In this document: piece after piece, positions 51,804 to 60,190 of the stretch
Position numbering within the stretch: position 1 is the stretch's first letter
How the letters are laid out: each line of letters begins with the position of its first letter
NCBI RefSeq assembly: GCF_014640155.1
Contig: NZ_BMGK01000004.1
Coordinates: 169,350-233,349, forward strand
DNA length: 64,000 nucleotides
Direction of reading: 5' to 3'
DNA from: Planktosalinus lacus
GTDB lineage: Bacteria > Bacteroidota > Bacteroidia > Flavobacteriales > Flavobacteriaceae
Made by a program: the position numbers and the translations under genes
Notes under the pieces: generated by a model
What the model saw: only the letters and a program-made list of their open reading frames with translations
Told to the model about the DNA's origin: nothing
Database searches by the model: none

Positions 51804-52178
51804 TTATTTCTTTCTCATAAAATTTACCCAAAACGAACATATCAAAGCCGCCACAGTAAGTATCAGTGTCCAGGTATTGACCAAATCTGCACCGGGCAAC
51901 CAACCCGTAAACTTCTCAATTAAAAAAGCGATGTAGCTGTTGGGCATGCCCGTTTCACCCAGTTTGCGCAGTACTTGATAATGCCAATCAGTTAAAAAAC
52001 AATAGCCAAACCCATACCAGATGCCCAAAACACCCCATGAAAACAGGGTAATCACCAAACTGTAAAAATGCAATCTTCTGGTTTTGGGAACCAACCATCC
52101 AAAAAGGTTGAATATGATCAACACTGTGTGAAAGACAAAGAAGAAATAATTTAAAAAATGCAACCAAAAAGCGTCCAT
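51804..52178 (-). CDS. DUF2784 membrane protein
   Basis: 124 residues from the ATG at 52178; the open frame to 52214 adds twelve unlikely residues. Four membrane helices. FNLFGWLVPKTRRLHFYSLVITLFSWGVLGIWYGFGYCFLTDWHYQVLRKLGETG is the DUF2784 signature. Function unknown. It lies alone between two minus-strand genes with gaps of 66 and about 135 bases. Confidence 0.85.
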   Translation of the reverse strand: MDAFWLHFLNYFFFVFHTVLIIFNLFGWLVPKTRRLHFYSLVITLFSWGVLGIWYGFGYCFLTDWHYQVLRKLGETGMPNSYIAFLIEKFTGWLPGADLVNTWTLILTVAALICSFWVNFMRKK

Positions 52179-52314
52179 AACCGTGTTCGTTTTAAACTGA
52201 AAAAAGGTACGCATTTTTTAAAACACATACCTTTTTAAATCACAACACCAATGGGGAAGGAAGTCCATTGGCGTTGTTCAGCTAATTAACACACAAAACA
52301 AATTATGCTTCTTC

Positions 52315-53313
52315 TTATAAGTTTGGTAGTAATACCCTGTCTATCACATGCACCACTCCGTTTGTAGTTTGCACATCCGGAATGACCATATTGGCTTCAG
52401 CGCCTCCGTTTCCGGCGCCGGTAACAGTAAGCGTTTCATTCATAAAGGCTCCTAAAGTCAACGGATCGCCACCCAAAGGAGTCACTGTTCCCGCATCGAG
52501 TTCGCTGGTAAAGCTGTCACCCACAAGTACGTGGTTCAACAACACCGTTGCAACAACTTCCTGTGGCAATTGTCTGATATCTGCCGGTTCATTGAACGTC
52601 AGTCCGAGTGCGGTGCCTAAATCCTTAAATGCCTGGTCAGTGGGCGCAAAAACTGTGAATTCAGAACTGCCGGGAGCGGCTGTCAGCGCCTCTACAAGAT
52701 CAGCATAGACTACCGCTTCCACTAAAAAGGACAATTCAGGTGATGTAAACACACTGGCACTTTGAAGCGCGATGGCAGACTGTACTATATCTACGCCTGT
52801 AGCGATCATTACTTTATCGATGACGTGTACCGTTCCATTGCTGGCAGCTATATCGGTCGCAAGGATTTTAGAGCCGTTGATATAGGTATCATTACCTCTG
52901 GTGATAAAACGTCTGTCAGGTCCCAAAGCGGAAGCAGACATACCACCGGCCATAATATTACCGCTCAATAAGTCTCCGTTGGAAACGTGATAGAGTAAAG
53001 TGCTTGTCAAAAAGGGCTTTTGCAACACCCCCAGGGTTTCTTCATTCAATCCCAAACGGGCAAACGCGTCATTGGTAGGTGCAAAAACGGTATAGCTTCC
53101 TGAGGGATCATTGGGGTTTGGGTTGCTCAATGTTACGGCAACTTCGCCTGCAACGGCTGCTGCTTCCAGCGTACTGAAATCAGGGTTTGAAACTGCTATG
53201 TAGGCAATAGAGGGCAATTCGTCTTCAAAATTGGATTCAGTTTCACAACCGAACAGCATCAGAGTTACCGTGAGGGGCAAAAAAAGGAACTTGAATATAT
53301 TTAGATTTTTCAT
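52315..53313 (-). CDS. Lipoprotein with two fasciclin (FAS1) domains
   Basis: 332 residues. Lipobox Cys23 (MLFGC). FAS1 repeat 1 about 45-175 and repeat 2 about 185-330; each has the YTVFAPTNDAFARLG or FTVFAPTDQAFKDLG motif and ends in NGTVHVIDKVMIA or NGVVHVIDRVLLP. FAS1 domains bind other cell-surface molecules and mediate adhesion. Its gene is 25 bases behind the beta-barrel gene on the same strand, so the two may cooperate at the outer membrane. Confidence 0.93.
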   Translation of the reverse strand: MKNLNIFKFLFLPLTVTLMLFGCETESNFEDELPSIAYIAVSNPDFSTLEAAAVAGEVAVTLSNPNPNDPSGSYTVFAPTNDAFARLGLNEETLGVLQKPFLTSTLLYHVSNGDLLSGNIMAGGMSASALGPDRRFITRGNDTYINGSKILATDIAASNGTVHVIDKVMIATGVDIVQSAIALQSASVFTSPELSFLVEAVVYADLVEALTAAPGSSEFTVFAPTDQAFKDLGTALGLTFNEPADIRQLPQEVVATVLLNHVLVGDSFTSELDAGTVTPLGGDPLTLGAFMNETLTVTGAGNGGAEANMVIPDVQTTNGVVHVIDRVLLPNL

Positions 53314-53338
53314 TGTGTATATTTTTTTGAGTTAGTAA

Positions 53339-54223
53339 TTAAAATGAGTAAACGAGTCCGCCATAAAAACCTGTGGCTTTACCAACATTTCTACCGGCAA
53401 CATAGGTTGAGGCGCCTCCTGACACTCCTATACCTGACACTACAGGCACATATAAATTGACACCCACTCTGGTGTAATTAACCCGGGTGGCAGGGAAAAA
53501 GCCTTCAAAGCCTTCACCTAAAATATCCACACCATCTTTTTCAGAAAGCTGGTTGGCCACAAAGGCATCCACATAAAAATGAGTGCCTGCATACCCCAGT
53601 TTTAATTCAGACAATAAGGCGTGGGGGGCTTTGTTTCCGCGAAAGCTGTATCCCGCCTGCCCGGTTGCGAAAAGACCGAAAGCAGATTTATAATGTACGG
53701 TTCCCAGCATATTGAAACTCGAGGATTCATTCCCAATGGCAATAATGGATTGCAACCCTTCATCAGCGCTGTAATCGCCCAGGGGTGTTTCCAATCCAAT
53801 GGCCCCCATCAGGTCGATGGTACTAGAACCGGTGTTGAATGTGTGAAAAAGATACTTGGCATAGATTTTCACATCCTGAAGACCGCTTCGGGTGTTTTCA
53901 AAACCGTTGTTTTCCAGTACGGCTTCACTGGCATTTCCTTCAGATTCGATGTAAGGAACGTTTAAAATAACATTCAATCGGTCTGTGATTCCCACTTCGG
54001 TGAAAAGTGAAATGCTTGAGATGTTCACCTCATTAAAGACAGGTACTCCATCTACTTCCATCGGAACCAGAAATACCTTGTCATACGATTCCTGTGAGTA
54101 AGAAACCACTACGGAACCTTCACCGGCTTTTTTCATAAATCCGCTTACAGGGCTTTGCGCCGTAAGTAAGACAGAAAACAACAAGCACACGCTTGTAATA
54201 ACTTTGATTTTCATTTTCATCAT
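53339..54223 (-). CDS. Outer-membrane beta-barrel protein (transporter-like)
   Basis: 294 residues from the ATG at 54223; neighbouring ATGs at 54220, 54214 and 54247 also read, but this gives MMKMKIKVITSVCLLFSVLLTAQ as signal. SPVSGFMKKAGEGSVVVSYSQESYDKVF and ITDRLNVILNVPYIESEGNAS, LMGAIGLETPLGDYSADEGLQ are typical of barrel proteins sometimes annotated as phenol-pathway MetA-like or porin-like transporters. It ends in aromatic residues (GGLVYSF), a signal for the assembly machinery. Its operon partner is a FAS1 lipoprotein. Confidence 0.8.
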   Translation of the reverse strand: MMKMKIKVITSVCLLFSVLLTAQSPVSGFMKKAGEGSVVVSYSQESYDKVFLVPMEVDGVPVFNEVNISSISLFTEVGITDRLNVILNVPYIESEGNASEAVLENNGFENTRSGLQDVKIYAKYLFHTFNTGSSTIDLMGAIGLETPLGDYSADEGLQSIIAIGNESSSFNMLGTVHYKSAFGLFATGQAGYSFRGNKAPHALLSELKLGYAGTHFYVDAFVANQLSEKDGVDILGEGFEGFFPATRVNYTRVGVNLYVPVVSGIGVSGGASTYVAGRNVGKATGFYGGLVYSF

Positions 54224-54347
54224 AAAATATTTAGAATTGTTAGTCATACCCTACTTACGACAAAAAGTTTCGTATGGTTTTTAATTCCAAAAAATAAAAC
54301 CAAAACTCCTTACAATTCGTAACTAAACTGAGACACATTTGATCGTG

Positions 54348-54365
54348 TTAGTTACTAGCTACTAA
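54348..54365. promoter_or_regulatory. Palindrome in the divergent region, possible operator
   Basis: The 18 bases beginning TTAGTTACTAG pair 7 of 9 positions around a centre at 54356. They lie in the 166-base region between the divergent barrel and MORN-type genes, where a shared regulator would bind. Support is symmetry alone. Confidence 0.3.
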
Positions 54366-54389
54366 TACGACCTATAAAAAGTAGAGACA

Positions 54390-54866
54390 ATGATTTTAAA
54401 ACTTTTTACAAGCTTTTTCTGTATAATCCTGATGTTTACTTCGACATCCACGGAAGAAGAATATAAAAAAGAGTATTATGCCTCAGGCGTCTTAAAAGCA
54501 GAAGGCCGGATGGAGAACAACCAAAAAACCGGTTACTGGAAATATTACCATCCCAATGCAAGCGTGCAAAAAAAAGGACCCTATCATAAGGGTGAAAAGC
54601 ATGGTTATTGGTACTTTTATTCCCGCGAAAACAACCTGCTTAAAGAGGGTCATTTCAGGAACGGAACGAGGAACGACTGGTGGGTGTTCCACAACGGAAA
54701 ATATGCCCTTAAAGTACAGTATCAAGACGGACAGCGCGAAGGGTACGCATTGGTATATGAACAAAACAAATTGCGCAAGGCACTCAAATATGAACACGAT
54801 AAAAAGGTAGGCGAATGGACCTCAATCATCCGTTTTAAAATAGACAACCCCACAGTTAACTTTTAG
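54390..54866 (+). CDS. MORN-repeat (YwqK-like) exported protein
   Basis: 158 residues. A signal-like N-terminus (MILKLFTSFFCIILMFTSTST) precedes repeats of the form YYASGVLKAEGRMENNQKTGYWKYYH, QKKGPYHKGEKHGYWYFYS, LLKEGHFRNGTRNDWWVFHNGK, and YQDGQREGYALVYEQ, four to five MORN_2 units of about 22 residues. Such domains bind surfaces or partners; no enzymatic role. Its stop touches the start of the first GT2 gene without a gap, so it heads the glycosyltransferase group. Confidence 0.88.
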   Translation: MILKLFTSFFCIILMFTSTSTEEEYKKEYYASGVLKAEGRMENNQKTGYWKYYHPNASVQKKGPYHKGEKHGYWYFYSRENNLLKEGHFRNGTRNDWWVFHNGKYALKVQYQDGQREGYALVYEQNKLRKALKYEHDKKVGEWTSIIRFKIDNPTVNF

Positions 54867-55562
54867 ATGAACACAACTATTAAAGTCATCATCCCGGCAT
54901 TCAATGAAGAAGCTTCCATCGGAAAGGTGGTTGCTGAAATCCCTGACTATGTTTCTGAAATCATTGTGGTGAACAACACCTCATCAGACGAGACGGCAGC
55001 CGTGGCCAAGGCCGCCGGTGCCACCGTGCTTTCAGAAACACAAAAAGGCTATGGCTATGCGTGTTTAAAGGGCATGGATTATATTGCACAACAAGCTGAA
55101 AAGCCCGATATCATTGTCTTTCTCGACGGTGATTACAGCGATTACCCTGAAGAACTCACCAAAATCGTTGCCCCCATTCTTGAAGAAGATATTGACCTGG
55201 TGATTGGCGCCCGTGTAAAACGCTTACGCGAAAAAGGCTCCATGACCTTCCCCCAACTATTCGGGAATTGGCTGGCTACTAACTTGATGCGCTTGTTTTT
55301 CCGGTCGCGGTTTACAGATTTAGGCCCATTCAGGGCCATAAAATACCCAAAACTTTTAGCTTTGCAGATGGAAGACAAAACCTATGGCTGGACAGTCGAG
55401 ATGCAGCTGAAAGCCCTGAAAAGGAAGTATACCTATACCGAAGTGCCCGTGCGTTATAAGAACCGTATTGGCGTTTCCAAAGTATCGGGAACCGTGAAGG
55501 GGGCTGTTATGGCCGGTGTCAAAATATTAGGGTGGATCTTTAAATACAGTTTTAAAAAGTGA
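54867..55562 (+). CDS. Family 2 glycosyltransferase (dolichyl-phosphate-type)
   Basis: 231 residues. VIIPAFNEEASIGKVVAEIP, IIVVNNTSSDETA, PDIIVFLDGDYSDYPEEL (DxD in LDGD) and FTDLGPFRAIKY, GWTVEMQLKALKRKY make it a GT2 enzyme that works on lipid-linked sugars, like dolichol-phosphate glucose or mannose synthase; it lacks membrane helices at the end. It probably makes a polyprenyl-phosphate sugar for the GT87-like enzyme downstream. A four-base GTGA overlap joins it to the next gene. Confidence 0.9.
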   Translation: MNTTIKVIIPAFNEEASIGKVVAEIPDYVSEIIVVNNTSSDETAAVAKAAGATVLSETQKGYGYACLKGMDYIAQQAEKPDIIVFLDGDYSDYPEELTKIVAPILEEDIDLVIGARVKRLREKGSMTFPQLFGNWLATNLMRLFFRSRFTDLGPFRAIKYPKLLALQMEDKTYGWTVEMQLKALKRKYTYTEVPVRYKNRIGVSKVSGTVKGAVMAGVKILGWIFKYSFKK

Positions 55563-57043
55563 TTGTAGAAGGCATTATTATCGTTATGTATACCCTTGCG
55601 CTGGTGTTTATCCTCATCTACGCACTGGCACAACTCAACCTCCTTTTTAATTACGTCAGGAACAGAAACAAACAACAAACGGGCAGAAACATCAACTGGA
55701 AGAACCTGGCCGAAGTCCCCCACGTGACCATCCAATTGCCGGTGTATAACGAAAAGTATGTGATGGCACGCCTGCTCAAAAACATCGCTGAAATAGATTA
55801 CCCTGCTGAGCGACTGGAAATACAGGTACTCGATGATTCCACAGACGAAACACTGGCCGACACGGCACAGCTGGTAAACGAACTCCAACAAACCGGACTG
55901 GACATCCAGCACATCACCCGCACCAACCGCACGGGCTTTAAAGCCGGTGCCCTCAAGGAAGGACTGAAAACCGCCAAAGGCGAATTCATCGCCATCTTTG
56001 ATGCCGACTTCCTTCCCAAACCCGATTGGCTCAAACGCACGGTGCCCCATTTTACTTCAGACAATATCGGGGTTGTCCAGACCCGCTGGGGGCATATCAA
56101 TCGCGATTATTCCATCCTGACCAAAGTACAGGCCTTTGCGCTCGATGCCCACTTCAGCCTTGAACAGGTGGGTCGCAACAGCCACAACCACTTTATCAAC
56201 TTTAACGGCACGGCGGGCATCTGGCGCAAGCAATGCATCATCGATGCCGGCAACTGGGAAGGCGACACCCTCACTGAAGACCTGGATCTGAGCTACCGCG
56301 CCCAACTTAAAGGCTGGAAGTTTACCTATCTGGAAGATGTGGAAACCCCTGCAGAGCTTCCGGTGGTGATCAGTGCGGCGCGCTCGCAGCAATTCCGGTG
56401 GAACAAGGGTGGGGCCGAAAACTTTCAGAAAATGAAGTGGAAGTTAATTACCTCCCCTTCCATTCCGTTTAAGACCAAGATACACGGACTCCTGCATTTG
56501 CTCAACAGCACGATGTTCCTGAACATCTTTATTGTGGCGGTACTGAGCATCCCGATGCTCTATATCAAAAACGAATATGAACACCTGAAAGTCTATTTTA
56601 TCGTGATGAGCTTCTTTGTGCTCAGCACCTTTATCTTTTTTGTCTGCTACTGGGTGATGTTCAAAAAAATATACGGTGGCGGGTTCATGAACTTTTTTAA
56701 GTACATCGGTATGTTCTTTACCTTTTTTTCCATCGCGATGGGCTTTTCACTGCACAACACCATCGCCATTCTTGAGGGGCATTTGGGTAAAAAGAGCGAA
56801 TTCATCAGAACCCCCAAATTCAACATCAACACCCTCAAAGATTCCTGGAAAGGCAATATTTACCTCAAGGAAAAGCTGTCCCCACACGTGGTCATTGAAG
56901 GCCTGTTGATGCTCTATTTTGCCTTTGGGATGTACAGCGCTTTTGTGGTGGGCAAAGAAGGTGACTTCGGTCTCTTCCCGTTTCATTTGATGTTGTTCCT
57001 GGGCTTTGGCTATGTGTTTTTTAAATCGCTGCGATTAAAGTAG
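55559..57043 (+). CDS. Membrane GT2 glycosyltransferase (cellulose synthase/ceramide glucosyltransferase-like)
   Basis: 494 residues from a GTG overlapping the previous stop; the ATG at residue 10 is an alternative. The first helix (about 8-28) is followed by the GT-A core: VTIQLPVYNEKYVMARLL, IQVLDDSTDET, FIAIFDADFLPKPDWL (DxD), TLTEDLDLSYRAQLKGW (ED) and QQFRWNKGG (QxxRW). Four or five C-terminal helices follow. It resembles processive beta-glycosyltransferases or glucosyltransferases of lipids. GC content is higher here than in the region around. Confidence 0.92.
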   Translation: MIVEGIIIVMYTLALVFILIYALAQLNLLFNYVRNRNKQQTGRNINWKNLAEVPHVTIQLPVYNEKYVMARLLKNIAEIDYPAERLEIQVLDDSTDETLADTAQLVNELQQTGLDIQHITRTNRTGFKAGALKEGLKTAKGEFIAIFDADFLPKPDWLKRTVPHFTSDNIGVVQTRWGHINRDYSILTKVQAFALDAHFSLEQVGRNSHNHFINFNGTAGIWRKQCIIDAGNWEGDTLTEDLDLSYRAQLKGWKFTYLEDVETPAELPVVISAARSQQFRWNKGGAENFQKMKWKLITSPSIPFKTKIHGLLHLLNSTMFLNIFIVAVLSIPMLYIKNEYEHLKVYFIVMSFFVLSTFIFFVCYWVMFKKIYGGGFMNFFKYIGMFFTFFSIAMGFSLHNTIAILEGHLGKKSEFIRTPKFNINTLKDSWKGNIYLKEKLSPHVVIEGLLMLYFAFGMYSAFVVGKEGDFGLFPFHLMLFLGFGYVFFKSLRLK

Positions 57044-57103
57044 TTTTTTATTTTTTGTATTTTTAATATCCCGCTTTAGCTTATTGATACCATAAGATGC
57101 GAT

Positions 57104-57673
57104 ATGAAGGACTTTATTAAAATCTTGCTTATACTACTTCTTTCATATCCGCTATATTTACTTGTATACAACATGATGATTAACGGATTGACCCTTTTGG
57201 CAGGAGGTGAATTCTTTTTTTATACTTACGCTAGTATTTGTAAGGTCGACCAAACCCTTTCTTTTATAACCTATTATTCCGTCGTTTTTTTAATCAAAAC
57301 AGCACTGTTCCTCACGGTCCCTGTATTTAAAATTCATCGCTCAAAGAATATGGTGTTACGTTTATGTGGCGTGCTACTTATCGTGCTTTTCAGCTTTGAA
57401 GTATTGAATTTTATCGCGTATGCCATAGATTTACATTTCGATACCTTTTACCGTTCCTTCTTTTACGTATCTTCCGGTACTTATGCTCTTAGCCTCGCTT
57501 TAAACCTTCCCGTTTTAATAATGCCGGCATTATTTTTATGCATTGCCTTTTTTCTAATCTATCCGCTGCTAAAAATTACTAAGACAAAAGAAGTTGTTCT
57601 TTTGCTTATACTTCCATTTTTCAGTGTTCTTTCATATCATTTACTATTTAAAAACATCTTCATTACCAGCTGA
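57104..57673 (+). CDS. Polytopic membrane protein, unknown function, AT-rich
   Basis: 189 residues with about five hydrophobic helices (7-30, 55-75, 85-105, 125-150, 165-185). It is much richer in A and T than the glycosyltransferase genes on each side, and few residues are charged. Its stop overlaps the start of the GT87-like gene by one base (TGATG), so translation is coupled. I recognise no family. It might be a recent insertion into the glycosyltransferase operon. Confidence 0.7.
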   Translation: MKDFIKILLILLLSYPLYLLVYNMMINGLTLLAGGEFFFYTYASICKVDQTLSFITYYSVVFLIKTALFLTVPVFKIHRSKNMVLRLCGVLLIVLFSFEVLNFIAYAIDLHFDTFYRSFFYVSSGTYALSLALNLPVLIMPALFLCIAFFLIYPLLKITKTKEVVLLLILPFFSVLSYHLLFKNIFITS

Positions 57674-59031
57674 TGGGAAAACTCAATCTTTACCGCATCC
57701 CCCTGCTGATGGTGGCAGCCAGCCTTGTGTTTTACGGGTCTTTTGCATACCAACTGGAGCGCAGTGACTTTATCAAGCTGTTCAGCCTGTATGCCGCGCT
57801 CTTCTTTTTGTTCTACAAACTGGTGCAGCTCAACGCCGGGAACTTTAAATTCCTCCTGTGGACGGGCATCGCACTCCGGGCTGTTTTTATCTTTTCCATC
57901 CCCAACCTCTCGCAGGACTTTTACCGCTTCCTCTGGGACGGACGCCTGCTGGTACAGGGCATCAATCCGTATCTTTCTACCCCTGATTCCTTCGCTTCGC
58001 TTGGAATGACGGGTATCCATCAAGCACAAACGCTTATCGATGGCATGGGCACCCTCAATGCCGGTCACTACAGCAACTATCCACCGCTGTCGCAAGGCAT
58101 CTATGCCCTGGCGGCCTTACTTGCCGGAAAGAGCATCCTCGGGTCTGTCATCGTGCTGCGGGTCATCCTCATCGCCGCAGACATCGGGACGGTGTTGTTT
58201 GGTAAGAAGCTGTTGGAAAAGCTCCAGCTGCCGGCACACCATATCTTTTGGTTCTTTTTGAACCCGTTTATCATCATCGAGCTCACCGGGAACCTGCACT
58301 TTGAAGGTGTGATGGTCTTCTTTCTGGTGGGGGCACTCTACTTTCTGGCCACCAAAAAATGGCTGTGGAGTGGGGTTTTCCTTGGACTTTCGGTAGCAAC
58401 CAAATTGATCCCTTTGGTGTTTTTACCTTTGTTGCTGCCTTATTTTATCACGCAATTCCCCACCAAAGCCGCCGCACTCAAAAAGCTAATCATTTATTAT
58501 ATCACAGTGCTCGCAACGGTGTTGGTGTTGTTTCTCCCCTTCCTCTCAGAGGCCTTTCTTCAAAACTTTGGCAAGACCCTGAGCCTGTGGTTTGTCACTT
58601 TTGAGTTCAATGCCGGTGTGTATTACCTCATTCGTTGGATTGGTTTTGAGACCGTGGGCTGGAACATCATTGGCACCGTGGGCACCATCCTGCCGGTCAT
58701 CACCCTGTTGTTTGTCCTCTACCTCAGCTTGTTCAGGAAGGCCGCCTCCATACGGCAACTGATTGTCCTGATGCTATTAGGTATGTGTTTATACCTGCTG
58801 CTCTCCACCACCGTGCATCCCTGGTACCTCACCATCCCGCTGGTACTGAGCCTTTTTACCCGCTACCGCTTTATGCTGGTGTGGAGCTTTATGATTGTTT
58901 TGAGTTATGCTGCCTATAGCCCGGGCGGTTTTCAGGAACACCTCTGGCTCGTGGCACTGGAATATGTGGTGGTGCTGGGGTATTTTATTTGGGAGGTTAA
59001 AAACCACGCGATGCAATCGCACGGGAACTGA
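57673..59031 (+). CDS. GT87-like polyprenyl-phosphate mannosyltransferase
   Basis: 452 residues with about ten membrane helices. The first periplasmic loop carries SQDFYRFLWDGRLLVQGINPYL with the WDG motif of GT-C enzymes, then a TLNAGHYSNYPPLSQGIYALAALL segment, and further on FFLNPFIIIELTGNLHFEGVMVFFLVGALY and GVFLGLSVATKLIPLVFLPLLLPYF, all typical of GT87/DUF2029. It would use a lipid-linked sugar, probably made by the upstream GT2. Residues about 105-113 (DSFASLGMT) match the translation of a dispersed repeat, noted separately. Confidence 0.88.
   Translation: MGKLNLYRIPLLMVAASLVFYGSFAYQLERSDFIKLFSLYAALFFLFYKLVQLNAGNFKFLLWTGIALRAVFIFSIPNLSQDFYRFLWDGRLLVQGINPYLSTPDSFASLGMTGIHQAQTLIDGMGTLNAGHYSNYPPLSQGIYALAALLAGKSILGSVIVLRVILIAADIGTVLFGKKLLEKLQLPAHHIFWFFLNPFIIIELTGNLHFEGVMVFFLVGALYFLATKKWLWSGVFLGLSVATKLIPLVFLPLLLPYFITQFPTKAAALKKLIIYYITVLATVLVLFLPFLSEAFLQNFGKTLSLWFVTFEFNAGVYYLIRWIGFETVGWNIIGTVGTILPVITLLFVLYLSLFRKAASIRQLIVLMLLGMCLYLLLSTTVHPWYLTIPLVLSLFTRYRFMLVWSFMIVLSYAAYSPGGFQEHLWLVALEYVVVLGYFIWEVKNHAMQSHGN
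57985..58013. repeat. In-frame palindromic repeat-like segment inside the GT87 gene
   Basis: GATTCCTTCGCTTCGCTTGG followed by AATGACGGG reads DSFASLGMTG in the gene's frame. The pattern of ATTCC, TTCGCTTCGCT and GGAATGACG resembles intergenic palindromic repeats that are common in many bacterial genomes. ATTCC and GGAAT form its dyad. Confidence 0.5.
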
Positions 59032-59352
59032 GGCACTTCCCTGACTAGGGTTGACCGTTTTTAAGCATTATTTTCATTGTCAAAAAATAGTGATTGATGG
59101 TTTTAAAAATTACTTTAAATAGCATTACCATGCCTTTATCACGCCTTAACCATGCTATACATGTAGCTTTTTTGTTGCATTAGAGTTGAGTAAACGTTGC
59201 CTTAGAGTTACATTCGACCCCCTTGAACCATACATTACCTCAACTTGAATATTGCATTAACCCATCATGAACCATACATTACCTCAGTTTGAACATTGCA
59301 TTAATACGAAAAAAAGACATACTACCATCAGCTTTCGGCCAAGCTGAACACT
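59032..59352. other. Intergenic stretch made of degenerate short repeats
   Basis: No gene. Repeated units include TTGCATTAGAGTT at 59174-59186 and TTGCCTTAGAGTT at 59198-59210, and the 38-base unit listed next. ATTACC and CATGC recur. No promoter motif was found. Confidence 0.55.
59223..59304. repeat. Tandem 38-base repeat, two copies at 44-base period
   Basis: Copy 1 spans 59223-59260 and copy 2 spans 59267-59304; both read TGAACCATACATTACCTCA then a T-rich part and ATTGCATTAA, with four differences. They include the TTGAAC motif seen before fabD and arsS. Confidence 0.75.
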
Positions 59353-59760
59353 GTGTACTTAAAAAAGCGGTCAACTTATATCAGAGACGTACACCCTGCC
59401 TATTATATGCCAAACGAGATATCATTTTTATATCTGTTTTTTATAGTACCGCGCAATGTTTATCTTGTATTAGGTGGTTCAGCTGTAATACTACTCTTAG
59501 GAGAATGGTTACGTGGCTTACGGTCTCTCGAAAAGGGAAGGTTAAGGATTTTTCCTGATAAAATGATCATTGAAACTCCATCAAAAAAATGGGACCTTTC
59601 ATACAATCAAATTCATAAAATCAAAGGATCATCCAATATAATGCATAACTATAGGGAACTCACTTATATGCTTTTACTTTTGGACGGTTCCAAAATTGAA
59701 ATACGCACCAGTAAGGAAATTTTCAATGAATTGACAGATCACTTCCCTGATAAAGTATAA
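59353..59760 (+). CDS. Membrane-anchored protein with PH-like region, unknown function
   Basis: 135 residues from GTG at 59353, or 117 from the ATG at 59407. One helix pair (about 25-53) is followed by a soluble part: GRLRIFPDKMIIETPSKKWDLSYNQIHKIKGS ... YMLLLLDGSKIEIRTSKEIFNELTDHFP, which has the strand pattern of small PH-like domains. It is low in GC and stands alone after the repeat patch. I recognise no specific family. Confidence 0.6.
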   Translation: MYLKKRSTYIRDVHPAYYMPNEISFLYLFFIVPRNVYLVLGGSAVILLLGEWLRGLRSLEKGRLRIFPDKMIIETPSKKWDLSYNQIHKIKGSSNIMHNYRELTYMLLLLDGSKIEIRTSKEIFNELTDHFPDKV

Positions 59761-59821
59761 TCAATTCTAAGAAATAACATATTAATTTTTCACGGTACAC
59801 GGCGATTATTACAAAAGAATT

Positions 59822-59854
59822 AAAAAAAACAACCCAACTGTTCAGAGTGGGTTG
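59822..59854 (-). terminator. Terminator of the polyamine operon
   Basis: CAACCCA (59830-59836) pairs with TGGGTTG (59848-59854); on the minus strand it is followed by a run of eight T. It lies 21 bases after the last gene of the speA operon. Confidence 0.75.
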
Positions 59855-59875
59855 GAGTGTGTTTAGTATAGAAAC

Positions 59876-60187
59876 TTAATCCATGTCGTCTTCATCCTCG
59901 GCGTCCTCGGGGAGGTCTTCGGGGGGTTGTACTGCTTCCGGGTCATCGTCAGCGAAGTCTTCATAGTCGTCTTCGTCATAGTTTTCCATGGTGCGTTCCA
60001 GCTTGGTGCTCACTTTGACCAGGTAAATGGTGTCTTCGGTGCGCACTTCGACACATTCAACGATTTCGCCGGCAGCGTTTTTAAACGTAATGATGTTTAA
60101 ATCGTCATAACCGTCCGGGTACTTTTCGACCAGGAGTTTTAAAATTTCGGGCGTTAGTTTCTTAAAGTCAACGATGATTCTCTTCAT
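59876..60187 (-). CDS. Small acidic protein of the polyamine operon
   Basis: 103 residues. An N-terminal alpha/beta part (MKRIIVDFKKLTPEILKLLVEKYPDGYDD, ITFKNAAGEIVECVEVRTEDTIYLVKVS) is followed by a strongly acidic tail, about 25 of the last 34 residues Asp, Glu or Pro. It begins 3 bases after the DHS-like gene. Such acidic tails can bind basic partners or metal; a link with cationic polyamines is tempting but unproven. I recognise no family. Confidence 0.8.
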   Translation of the reverse strand: MKRIIVDFKKLTPEILKLLVEKYPDGYDDLNIITFKNAAGEIVECVEVRTEDTIYLVKVSTKLERTMENYDEDDYEDFADDDPEAVQPPEDLPEDAEDEDDMD

Positions 60188-60190
60188 AAA

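Noticed and set aside
55454-56050. 198-codon open frame on the minus strand
   Set aside because: It lies entirely opposite two well-supported glycosyltransferase genes and its translation shows no known domain; it is a by-product of their codon use.
59153-59304. CRISPR array
   Set aside because: The repeat units are few, degenerate and have no regular unique spacers; no cas gene is present in the window.
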